From: Bacillota bacterium
Lineage (GTDB): Bacteria; Bacillota; Clostridia; Lachnospirales; Anaerotignaceae
Direction of reading: 5' to 3'
DNA: 11,777 bases
Assembly: GCA_017547125.1 (NCBI GenBank)
Contig: JAFYQL010000130.1
Location: 1-11,777 of the forward strand
Shown: positions 1 to 6,434 of the stretch, in pieces
Layout of the letters: each line of letters begins with the position of its first letter
How positions within the stretch are numbered: position 1 is the first letter of the stretch
Position numbers and translations under genes: made by a program
The notes under the pieces: model-generated
Seen by the model: only the letters and a program-made list of their open reading frames with translations
What the model was told of the DNA's origin: nothing
Database searches by the model: none

Positions 1-1036
1 AACGAAGGAAACTGTCATCAAGAAATTCGAATGATGAAGCATCACGTACCAGCATCTTTTTGACAATGAGCTTTTCAAAAATTTCTGCCGCATTTGTTTT
101 GTCGGTAAGAAGCTTAAGAAGTATGAAGTTTGATGCTGAAGGATAGGCCTTTATGTTTTTCCATGTGGAAAGTTCATCAAAGGCTTTTTTTCTTTCCTGG
201 GAAATAAGTTTTTTTCCGCGGGAAATATATTCATTGTCGCTGAAAAGTCTTTCTCCGGCAAATGCAGCAAGGCTATTTACACTCCAAGGATTCTGATTTG
301 CGGCAATAAGCTTATGGAATGCTTCGCTTTTTGTAATTCCGTAGCCAAGGCGAAGACCAGGAGATGCAAAAAACTTTGCAATGCCTCTTATAACAAAAAG
401 GTTGTCATATTTCTTTGTTAAAGGAATAGAACAGATTTCGTCAAGGTTGTCGCTGAACTCGATATAAGTTTCGTCAACCATAACTGAGATTCCCATTTTC
501 TTGCAGTGGATAAGAATTTCTTCCATTTCTTTTGTTGTTATGGCTGTGCCTGTAGGGTTGTTTGGATTACACACAACAAAAAGGCCGATGTCTTCTGTAA
601 GTGCTGAAATAAGCTTATCAAGGTTAAGGCAGAAGTTATCTTTTTCCTCTAATGGGAAGTATGAAATCTGGCTGCCAAGAGTTTTAAGCTCGTGCTCATA
701 TTCAGAGTATGCAGGGCCGAGAATAACTGACTTTTCAGGGTTAACTGACTTGATGAAAACAGAAATAAGCTCTGTTGAACCATTGCCCACAGTTATGTCT
801 TCGGCATTTGCACCTGTGTAAAGAGCAATACTGTTTTTAAGGGCAGTATAGTTTTTGTCAGGATATGTTGAAACAAGGTCAATGTTTTCAACAAGCTCCA
901 TTTTAACCTTTTCGGGAAATCCCATAGGGTTTATATTGCCGCTGAAGTCGGATATTTCGTTTTTAGGTATGTTGTACTTACGCTCGATGGCATCAAGATC
1001 GCCGCCGTGCATGTGTACTGCAAATACTTTTTTCAT
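1..1036 (-). CDS. cobD: CobD-like PLP enzyme (threonine-phosphate decarboxylase family), C-terminus cut by window edge
   Basis: Fold-type I PLP enzyme of the class I/II aminotransferase superfamily. CobD converts L-threonine O-3-phosphate to (R)-1-amino-2-propanol phosphate, the linker of adenosylcobalamin. Seen: an N-terminal HGG near residue 10 followed by DFSGNINPMG, the CobD-type opening. NPNNPTG lies at residues 157-163. The PLP lysine is probably K221 in AKFFASPGLRLGY, and PWSVN follows, as is typical of CobD. About 345 residues are visible; family members run about 355-365, so only the last few residues are missing. ATG at 1036 has GAGGT six bases upstream. It lies 18 bases after the 511-residue gene on the same strand, probably in one transcript. 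No other cobalamin gene is in view, so a different aminotransferase substrate is possible. The superfamily is near certain; the CobD assignment is likely. Confidence 0.75.
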   Translation of the reverse strand, partial: MKKVFAVHMHGGDLDAIERKYNIPKNEISDFSGNINPMGFPEKVKMELVENIDLVSTYPDKNYTALKNSIALYTGANAEDITVGNGSTELISVFIKSVNPEKSVILGPAYSEYEHELKTLGSQISYFPLEEKDNFCLNLDKLISALTEDIGLFVVCNPNNPTGTAITTKEMEEILIHCKKMGISVMVDETYIEFSDNLDEICSIPLTKKYDNLFVIRGIAKFFASPGLRLGYGITKSEAFHKLIAANQNPWSVNSLAAFAGERLFSDNEYISRGKKLISQERKKAFDELSTWKNIKAYPSASNFILLKLLTDKTNAAEIFEKLIVKKMLVRDASSFEFLDDSFLR

Positions 1037-1054
1037 TTAATTACCTCATTATAA

Positions 1055-2590
1055 TTAAGATTTTTCACTGGCGGTTATCTCTTTGCTCTGCTTAAGCAGG
1101 CGAGGATATACGCTGTGAATGGATGCGTTTTCTTCGCAGATAAATTCTATTATCATATCATCATCTTTTCTATGCGGATTGCAGTATACCACAGATGATG
1201 CGGTTGTGATATCTGTTTCGTTAACAACAGTGTTTTCGGCTTTTGAAAAACTGCGTTTGTTGCTGAGTGCAACATATTCTTTTCCGTCTATTTTGAATAT
1301 ATAGTTTTCGTTATCGAATATACCGAAATATGAGTCTATTGCCTTTGCAAACTGTGCAAGGGTAGAGTGCACATCTATTTCTATTATCTTCCACATATCT
1401 TCATCTGAAGCATAAGATATTCTGAAACGATATATTCTGTTGTGCTTTTTGAAAATTTCAAGAGCCTTTTCCTGCACAGAGCGATAATAGTTGGCAGTTT
1501 CCAGAATTTCGGTAAGCTTTGCTTCGTCAAAATCTGTTTCTTCCATATCTTCACTGTAGTCATCTTGCGGCGGGTTTAAAACTGCCTTGCCAAAAGATGT
1601 GAAGCCATAAAAGTTGCAGCAACTGAAAAGCTCGCAGGTAAGGTCAAAATCAAGATGCATAAATGGACGGATATAGTCTATTTCACTGTTGAAGTTGACC
1701 GCAACACAGTGGAGAGGCTTTAAAATTCTCATATAAGTGCCCAGAGGAGTGAAAAGCCATTTTCCTAATGCACTGCTTAAAAACACAACTGATGCCACAA
1801 GTGCTTCATCTTCTTCATTAAGCTCATCTTTAAGTGCTGCTTCGGCTGCTTCCTTATAGTCTATGTCGAGGTTTGCAAGTATTGCAGAAATTATATCGTC
1901 ACTTACGTGGTTTTCTGTTATAAGTGTTCTTAATGCGCTTATTGAAATTGCTTCAGGTGGAAGCATAAGCTCGTCCATAGCATTGTTTCTGAATATAACA
2001 AGTGATGCTTCAAAAACATCTTTCATGCTTTCTGTAACAGGCTTTGAAAAGAATTCATTTCCTTTGCTTTCATTATATTGATATACAACAGTGCCTATTG
2101 CAGGCATAGTTGAAAGCAAACCAAGATGGCATGCCATATCCATAAGGTAGCTGATATAGTATGGGTCATCAAAGCAAAGCTCTTTTCTTAATGAAGCAGC
2201 ATCGTTATACCACTGCTGTTTTTTAGGAAAAAGCTTGCCCATTGGCTTGCAGTGATTGCAGAGTGTTTTAAGGTCATTTATAAATGTACTGTTTTCTGCA
2301 TTGTCACAATATACGTTAAAGTCGAAAGCATCATCGTTAGAGGCATGAGAAATGCCCACAGTAAAGTATCCTTCTCCGTGCGCTGCAGTCATTATGCATT
2401 CAGTAATGTTTGCAGGGGAGAGGTATGTATCATTTATAAGTGCGCTGAAATACCACTTTGAAAAAAGCTGAGAAGAATAATAAAGAAGGTTTTCTTTTTC
2501 TTCAGCAGCAAGACTGTCGCGCAAAGTACAATATTCACTTGTAAACTCCTTTAAAAGAAGGGGTATTGTAGGTGGAATATGTTTTGTCAT
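1055..2590 (-). CDS. Uncharacterised 511-residue protein with C-terminal pRiA4b ORF-3-like domain
   Basis: Function unknown. Residues about 385-500 read like the plasmid pRiA4b ORF-3 family (PRiA4_ORF3). That stretch opens with IYRFRISY, then W-K-I-I-E-I, a TLAQFAKAIDSYFG stretch matching the family's TLxxLHxxIQxxFGW, then YIFKIDGKEY, and later an acidic DDDMIIEF strand. The large N-terminal part (residues 1-380) is mainly helical, Leu/Ala/Glu rich, with several Cys but no CxxC zinc pattern. An acidic stretch lies near residues 345-365. No signal peptide or membrane segment is evident, so it is probably cytosolic. ATG at 2590 has AGGAGA just upstream. It is the first gene of a minus-strand pair with the CobD-like gene, reading from its own promoter. 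The domain call rests on pattern recognition; the N-terminal part was not recognised. Confidence 0.72.
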   Translation of the reverse strand: MTKHIPPTIPLLLKEFTSEYCTLRDSLAAEEKENLLYYSSQLFSKWYFSALINDTYLSPANITECIMTAAHGEGYFTVGISHASNDDAFDFNVYCDNAENSTFINDLKTLCNHCKPMGKLFPKKQQWYNDAASLRKELCFDDPYYISYLMDMACHLGLLSTMPAIGTVVYQYNESKGNEFFSKPVTESMKDVFEASLVIFRNNAMDELMLPPEAISISALRTLITENHVSDDIISAILANLDIDYKEAAEAALKDELNEEDEALVASVVFLSSALGKWLFTPLGTYMRILKPLHCVAVNFNSEIDYIRPFMHLDFDLTCELFSCCNFYGFTSFGKAVLNPPQDDYSEDMEETDFDEAKLTEILETANYYRSVQEKALEIFKKHNRIYRFRISYASDEDMWKIIEIDVHSTLAQFAKAIDSYFGIFDNENYIFKIDGKEYVALSNKRSFSKAENTVVNETDITTASSVVYCNPHRKDDDMIIEFICEENASIHSVYPRLLKQSKEITASEKS

Positions 2591-2617
2591 AAAATAATCT
2601 CCTGATTTTATAGGACT

Positions 2618-2645
2618 ATTTTAACAGATAGAAAATTTTTTACAA
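2618..2645 (-). promoter_or_regulatory. Predicted promoter of the minus-strand 511-residue gene operon
   Basis: On the minus strand, TTGTAA (2645-2640) and TAAAAT (2623-2618) are separated by 16 bases, matching a sigma-A type promoter. It would give a leader of about 20 bases before the ATG at 2590. It lies back to back with the plus-strand promoter of the HAD gene. Confidence 0.5.
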
Positions 2646-2659
2646 GACAAGTTGATGAA

Positions 2660-2688
2660 TTGCAAAGTTATGATATATTTATTATAAC
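2660..2688 (+). promoter_or_regulatory. Predicted promoter of the HAD hydrolase gene
   Basis: TTGCAA (2660-2665) and TATAAC (2683-2688) are separated by 17 bases. Transcription would begin near 2695, just before the ribosome site GGAGGA at 2701-2706. The -35 box is only 14 bases from the -35 box of the opposing promoter. Confidence 0.55.
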
Positions 2689-2711
2689 AGATTTTTGCTT
2701 GGAGGAAAAAC

Positions 2712-3380
2712 ATGAAAGCGGTAATATTTGACCTTGACGGTACACTTATAGATTCAATAGGCGTGTGGAAAAGGGTAGACGACATTGTTCTTGCCCGCTA
2801 TGGTGTTGCGTCAGTTGAAACAGATGAGATCTTCAGAGAAGAAATGAAGATGCTTACATACACTGAATGCATAGCATTTATAATAGAAAGGTTTGGTCTT
2901 GACAGAACAGTTGAGCAGATGGAAAAAGAGTTTACACAGGAAGCTCTTCACGAATACGGACATAATATCAGACTCAAAGAAGGTGTGGAAGAGTTTCTTT
3001 CAGCCCTTAAGAGAAAAGGCCTTACACTTGCAGTGCTTACAAGCAGCAGCAGAATAATGTGCGAAGCAGTGCTTAAAAACAACGGAATATATGATATGTT
3101 TGATCAGCTTTTTTTCTGTGAAGAAATAGGAGTGAACAAAAGCAGTGAAAAAGCCTACATTTTTGTAGCCGACAAACTTAATATCAGTCCGGAGGACATT
3201 ATTGTGTTTGACGACCTTGGTCAGGCGTGCGAAAGTGCCAAAAACATCGGAATGACGACAATTGGCATAGAAGATGAAGAAAATATTGGCGAAGTGCTAC
3301 ATTTAAAACGTATTTGTGACGATGTTATAGTGAATTTTTCGGAATATTATGACAAATTCGAGAAAAATATTTTGAAATGA
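2712..3380 (+). CDS. HAD-superfamily hydrolase, beta-phosphoglucomutase/phosphatase-like
   Basis: A soluble Mg-dependent phosphatase or phosphomutase of HAD subfamily IA; substrate not determinable. Seen: motif I DLDGT with nucleophile D7 and acid D9, motif II threonine or serine in VLTSSS (T110), and motif III lysine probably K143 or K147. Motif IV is VFDD with D167-D168, where many relatives have VFEDS. A helical cap domain fits residues 15-85. At 222 residues it has the usual length. ATG at 2712 follows GGAGGA by five bases. It stands alone on the plus strand, divergent from the 511-residue gene; no clear terminator follows it. The fold is secure, the substrate is not. Confidence 0.88.
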   Translation: MKAVIFDLDGTLIDSIGVWKRVDDIVLARYGVASVETDEIFREEMKMLTYTECIAFIIERFGLDRTVEQMEKEFTQEALHEYGHNIRLKEGVEEFLSALKRKGLTLAVLTSSSRIMCEAVLKNNGIYDMFDQLFFCEEIGVNKSSEKAYIFVADKLNISPEDIIVFDDLGQACESAKNIGMTTIGIEDEENIGEVLHLKRICDDVIVNFSEYYDKFEKNILK

Positions 3381-3466
3381 CAAATAAATTGGCGGTTTTA
3401 AGTGTATGTTTATGTATTTTAATAGACAAACAAAATTATTTTTACCAAATTTATAACAAAATTATG

Positions 3467-3495
3467 TTGAAAAAATTATACAAATAGTGTAGAAT
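3467..3495 (+). promoter_or_regulatory. Strong predicted sigma-A promoter upstream of the dctQM leader
   Basis: TTGAAA (3467-3472) and TAGAAT (3490-3495) are separated by exactly 17 bases. The upstream 3420-3466 is almost pure A/T with phased A and T runs, resembling an UP element. Transcription would start near 3502, about 490 bases before the dctQ start. No better promoter was seen nearer to dctQ. Confidence 0.65.
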
Positions 3496-3501
3496 AGCTT
3501 T

Positions 3502-3990
3502 AAGAATTAAGGGGAGCAGGTAGTGTTGCTTTATGTAGATAAGGTGGTGCTGGCTGCAAAGCCCATTAATTCAGGTCTTTTGCTTTTTATATGCCTTAAC
3601 GGAACTGTAAAAAGTATGGAGACTAATCTATAACTGTCCAAAGCAATCTTTTTAAAAAGAATGTGAAAGACAGATTTTTTGATGCACAGATTTAAGCGAA
3701 GCAGTATCGGGTGCATTTGTTTTTGTGTTTGAATCATTGTTTAATAAAGGGTAATGTTTTTTACAATGGTTTATACACATGAACAATAATGTACAAATGG
3801 TACTTCGGATGCGCAGTAGGGGCTGGGGCTTTTTGAGGCACTTGCGAAAGGCTTGTGTTTTGAACTGGCAGTTTTGATGGTGCATACCGAGAACTTAAAA
3901 AAGTGCAATGTGCTTTAAGGCACGCGTTATTATTATCTATTATTATTACTATTTGTCACAGACAGTGGCAAAAGACAGGAGGGGCAAAAA
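3502..3990 (+). other. Long putative leader RNA of dctQM, no convincing large gene
   Basis: From the predicted start near 3502 to dctQ there are about 490 bases without a supportable gene beyond a doubtful 36-codon frame (3523-3633). Visible elements: a hairpin GGCT-GCAA-AGCC with a GNRA loop (3552-3563); a possible long-range pair of AAAGCCC (3558-3564) with GGGCTTT (3826-3832); and a 14-base AT palindrome (3647-3660). Further on are a pairing of CATTGT and ACAATG around 3733-3768, a GTGC/GCAC hairpin (3910-3923), an imperfect TTA repeat (3927-3951) and a TGTCAC/GTGGCA hairpin (3954-3970) just before the ribosome site. No intrinsic terminator was seen, and no known riboswitch core (TPP, SAM, lysine, glycine, purine, cobalamin, fluoride, ZTP) was recognised. 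It may be a structured leader, an unrecognised small RNA, or decayed DNA. Confidence 0.4.
3523..3633 (+). CDS. Possible 36-residue leader peptide or small protein (weak)
   Basis: A GTG at 3523 has GGGGAG (3511-3516) six bases upstream and opens a 36-codon frame ending in TAA at 3631. It begins about 21 bases after the predicted transcription start. The peptide begins VLLYVDKVVLAAKP and has a hydrophobic middle (LLLFICL). It uses CTT and GCA codons as the neighbours do. No family was recognised. Spacing and position fit a translated upstream frame, but a 36-codon run can occur by chance. Confidence 0.22.
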   Translation: MLLYVDKVVLAAKPINSGLLLFICLNGTVKSMETNL

Positions 3991-4488
3991 TTGAACTTAA
4001 GAAAATTTTGGGACAATTTTGAAGGTTACTTAGCTGGTATCATGATGATGGCAATGTCAGCAATCGTTATCCTTCAGGTATTCTGCCGTTTCGTACTTAA
4101 AGCATCACTTCCTTGGTCAGAAGAAGTTGCTAGATACCTTCAGGTATGGGTAGCTTTCATCGCTGGTGCTTATGGTGTTAGAAGAGGCGCTCACATCGGT
4201 ATTGAAGCTTTCGCTATCATGCTTCCTAAGAAAGCACAGAAAGTTCTTACTATCTTTATCCTTATCGTAAGCATCTTCATGTGTGCTGTAATTGCTAAAT
4301 ACGGTTACGATATCGTAGCAACACAGCTTCAGAGAGGTCAGCTTACACCAGCTACACGTATTCCTATGGGTTACATGTATGCAGCTATTCCAGTAGGTAT
4401 GGTATTCTTCATCATCAGACACGTTGAAGAACTTATTGCTCAGATTAAGAATTTCAATAACCTTGAATACAAAGGAGGCGTAGAATAA
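3991..4488 (+). CDS. dctQ: TRAP transporter small membrane subunit DctQ
   Basis: The four-helix small subunit of a tripartite ATP-independent periplasmic (TRAP) transporter. These are ion-driven importers of organic acids, sialic acids or similar carboxylates. Seen: membrane segments near residues 14-34, 48-64, 84-103 and 127-145, and the family motif PWSEEVARYLQVW (W42, E44, E45, R48, W53). A second conserved area is GVRRGAHIGIE at 62-72. At 165 residues the length is typical. The start is TTG at 3991, supported by AGGAGGGG (3977-3984) six bases away; no ATG fits. It sits two bases before dctM. The usual dctP gene is missing. Codon use is strongly biased to ATC, TTC, GGT and GCT, unlike the flanking genes, which suggests high expression. 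The substrate is unknown. Confidence 0.93.
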   Translation: MNLRKFWDNFEGYLAGIMMMAMSAIVILQVFCRFVLKASLPWSEEVARYLQVWVAFIAGAYGVRRGAHIGIEAFAIMLPKKAQKVLTIFILIVSIFMCAVIAKYGYDIVATQLQRGQLTPATRIPMGYMYAAIPVGMVFFIIRHVEELIAQIKNFNNLEYKGGVE

Positions 4489-4490
4489 TT

Positions 4491-5774
4491 ATGACACCTT
4501 ATTTATTCGCTGCATTCGCAGTTACAGCCATCCTTGGTTTCCCAATCTGGCTTGTACTTATGATTTCATCAATGTTCGCTCTTACATTTGCAGGTACATT
4601 ACCTAACCTTGTAGTTGTACAGAGACTTTTCACAGCTATCGACTCATTCCCAATCATGGCTGTTCCACTTTTCATGATCGCTGGTAACCTTATGGAAACT
4701 GGTGGTATTTCAAAGAGACTTATCGACCTTGCTGACTCACTTATCGGCCACTTCACAGGCGGTCTTGGTATGGCAGCCGTACTTACATGTATGTTCTTCG
4801 CTGCTGTTTCAGGTTCAGGCCCTGCTACAGTTGCTGCTATCGGTGGTATCATGATCCCTAACATGGTTGAACAGGGTTACGACAGAGCATTCGCTGCTGC
4901 TATCATGGCTGTTGCTGGTGCTATCGGTGTTATCATCCCACCTTCAATCCCAATGGTTAACTACGGTGTAACAGGTTCTGTTTCAATTTCAGGTCTTTTC
5001 GCTGCTGGTTTCGGTCCTGGTATCGTTGTAGGTCTTGCACTTATGACAGTTGTATATATCACAGCTAAGAAAAACGGTTACGGCGTACAGAGAAAATTCA
5101 GCGGTAAACACGCACTTGTTGCTGCTAAGAACGCTTTCTGGGCTATCTTAATGCCAGTTATCATCCTTGGTGGTATCTACGGTGGTGTATTCACACCAAC
5201 AGAAGCTGCTGCTGCTGCCGTTGCTTACGGTTTAATCGTAGGTCTCTTCATCTACAGAGAACTTAAACCACAGCACCTTATGAAACTTTTCATGGCTGCT
5301 GGTAAATCAACAGCTATGGTTATGGTAATCATCGGTTCATCATCAGGTTTCAGCTGGTTACTTACAGCTGAAAGAATTCCAGATGCTATCGCTGCTGCTA
5401 TCCTTAGCATTTCATCAAACAAGATCGTTGTTCTTATGCTTATCAACGCTCTTCTCCTTGTTGTTGGTTGTCTTATGGAAACACAGGCAGCTATCATCAT
5501 CCTTACACCAATCTTCCTTCCAATCGTAACACAGCTTGGTGTAGACCCAATCCACTTCGGTATCATCATGGTAGTTAACCTTGCTATCGGTATGTCAACA
5601 CCTCCACTTGGTGTTAACCTCTTCGTTGGCTGTGGTGTTGCTAAGATCACTATCGAAGAAATCGTTAAAGCAATCATTTGGCTCCTTGTTGCTAACATCA
5701 TTGCTCTTCTCCTTATTACATACATCCCAGCAATTTCACTTGCTATTCCAAAACTTATGGGTATCGTTAAATAA
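4491..5774 (+). CDS. dctM: TRAP transporter large membrane subunit DctM
   Basis: The large permease subunit of a TRAP transporter, which carries the substrate and cation path. The 427-residue length and many hydrophobic helices are typical. Recognisable DctM stretches include FPIMAVPLFMIAGNLME, AVSGSGPATVAAIGGIMIP, GAIGVIIPPSIPMVNYG, GGVFTPTEAAAAA and MSTPPLGVNLFV. The two related halves of the ion-transporter fold are apparent from the paired SGSGPA and STPPLG regions. ATG at 4491 follows AAAGGAGG (4471-4478) by 12 bases. It is coupled to dctQ with a two-base gap and is followed by a strong terminator, so dctQM forms its own unit. No ATA isoleucine codon was found in frame in either gene, though neighbours use it freely. 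Substrate cannot be deduced without the binding protein. Confidence 0.95.
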   Translation: MTPYLFAAFAVTAILGFPIWLVLMISSMFALTFAGTLPNLVVVQRLFTAIDSFPIMAVPLFMIAGNLMETGGISKRLIDLADSLIGHFTGGLGMAAVLTCMFFAAVSGSGPATVAAIGGIMIPNMVEQGYDRAFAAAIMAVAGAIGVIIPPSIPMVNYGVTGSVSISGLFAAGFGPGIVVGLALMTVVYITAKKNGYGVQRKFSGKHALVAAKNAFWAILMPVIILGGIYGGVFTPTEAAAAAVAYGLIVGLFIYRELKPQHLMKLFMAAGKSTAMVMVIIGSSSGFSWLLTAERIPDAIAAAILSISSNKIVVLMLINALLLVVGCLMETQAAIIILTPIFLPIVTQLGVDPIHFGIIMVVNLAIGMSTPPLGVNLFVGCGVAKITIEEIVKAIIWLLVANIIALLLITYIPAISLAIPKLMGIVK

Positions 5775-5797
5775 GAAGAAACCAAAAAAGAATTCAG

Positions 5798-5830
5798 AGA
5801 GATACGGATTATTCCGTATCTCTTTTTTTT
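5798..5830 (+). terminator. Intrinsic terminator after dctM
   Basis: An 11-base perfect stem, AGAGATACGGA (5798-5808) with TCCGTATCTCT (5813-5823), closes a four-base loop and runs into eight T residues (5823-5830). It lies 24 bases after the dctM stop. Confidence 0.95.
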
Positions 5831-5904
5831 GTTTCTGAATGTTCTTGAGAGGAAAACAAATAGGAAAAATGTTCATTTTGTCCTTGTGTGATAATATATT
5901 TGTC

Positions 5905-5933
5905 TTCCAATTGTGCTTTTTATGTGATATAAT
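5905..5933 (+). promoter_or_regulatory. Predicted extended -10 promoter of the ArsC/Spx-like gene
   Basis: A perfect TATAAT (5928-5933) is preceded by TGA, giving an extended -10 box. The -35 position (TTCCAA, 5905-5910, 17-base spacer) is a poor match, as is common with extended -10 promoters. The start would be near 5940, about 50 bases before the GTG. Confidence 0.6.
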
Positions 5934-5990
5934 ACAAATCAGAACGTGAAATGTATTTTGCGTTTATATGAATTTTAGGGAAGTGGTTAT

Positions 5991-6341
5991 GTGCAGTTTA
6001 TATGCTATGCTAAATGCGGAACTTGCCGCAAGGCGAAAAAATGGCTGGATGAAAACGGTTTTTCCTATGAAGAACGTGACATCAAAGAAAATAAGCCAAG
6101 TGCAGAAGAGATTAAATATTTTGCAGAAAAGAGCGGAAGACCGCTGAAGAAGTTTTTTAATACAAGCGGGTTGTTGTATAAACAGATGGGCTTGAAAGAC
6201 AAACTTGGCAGTATGAACGACGAAGAAATAACCGAACTTCTTGCCACAGACGGCATGCTTGTTAAGCGACCGGTGCTTGTTGCAGGGGATAAAATTCTTG
6301 TTGGATTTAAAGTTGAAGAATGGGAAAGTGAACTGCTTTAA
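5991..6341 (+). CDS. ArsC/Spx-family thioredoxin-fold protein
   Basis: A small cytosolic protein of the ArsC/Spx/YffB family (thioredoxin fold). Members are arsenate reductases, Spx-type transcription regulators, or of unknown redox role. Seen: a CxxC motif CGTC (C9, C12) at the end of the first strand, an extra C5, NTSG at 57-60, and the family KRP with R93 and P94 (the cis-proline loop). The length of 116 residues is normal. The start is GTG at 5991 with AGGGAAG upstream; the ATG two bases earlier is out of frame. It stands alone between the dctM terminator and the next promoter. There is no ars operon here, so arsenate reduction is not implied. Spx normally has a C-x-x-C here too, so a redox-sensing regulator is an alternative. 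Confidence 0.88.
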   Translation: MQFICYAKCGTCRKAKKWLDENGFSYEERDIKENKPSAEEIKYFAEKSGRPLKKFFNTSGLLYKQMGLKDKLGSMNDEEITELLATDGMLVKRPVLVAGDKILVGFKVEEWESELL

Positions 6342-6357
6342 GGCAGTTGATAAATAC

Positions 6358-6385
6358 TTGAAATGCTGCGTACTTGTGGTATAAT
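6358..6385 (+). promoter_or_regulatory. Predicted promoter of the ACT-hom-thrB-lysC operon
   Basis: TTGAAA (6358-6363), a 16-base spacer ending in TGG, and a perfect TATAAT (6380-6385) make a good sigma-A promoter with an extended -10 box. The predicted start near 6392 leaves a leader of about 43 bases, too short for a T-box or a classical attenuator. Confidence 0.72.
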
Positions 6386-6434
6386 CTACAGAGTGAAAAC
6401 AAGTGTATGCAGCTGATAAACCGGAGGTTAGTTT

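Noticed and set aside
3531..3885. Two overlapping minus-strand frames of 68 and 77 codons in the gap before dctQ
   Set aside because: Neither start has a ribosome site, the frames overlap each other, and composition is unconvincing (rich in His, Lys, Ser and Cys with no family pattern).
3927..3951. Imperfect TTA trinucleotide repeat before dctQ
   Set aside because: Too short and irregular to call a repeat element. It may simply keep the ribosome site unstructured.
3502..3990. Known RNA families in the long leader (tmRNA, RNase P, SRP RNA, 6S, common riboswitches)
   Set aside because: None of their conserved core sequences could be found by eye. A faint GGTGCTGG resemblance to SRP RNA lacks the GGAAGCAGC loop.
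6331..6348. Hairpin AACTGC/GCAGTT over the ArsC-like stop codon as a terminator
   Set aside because: The stem is only six bases and no T run follows. A separate promoter follows at 6358, so it was not called.
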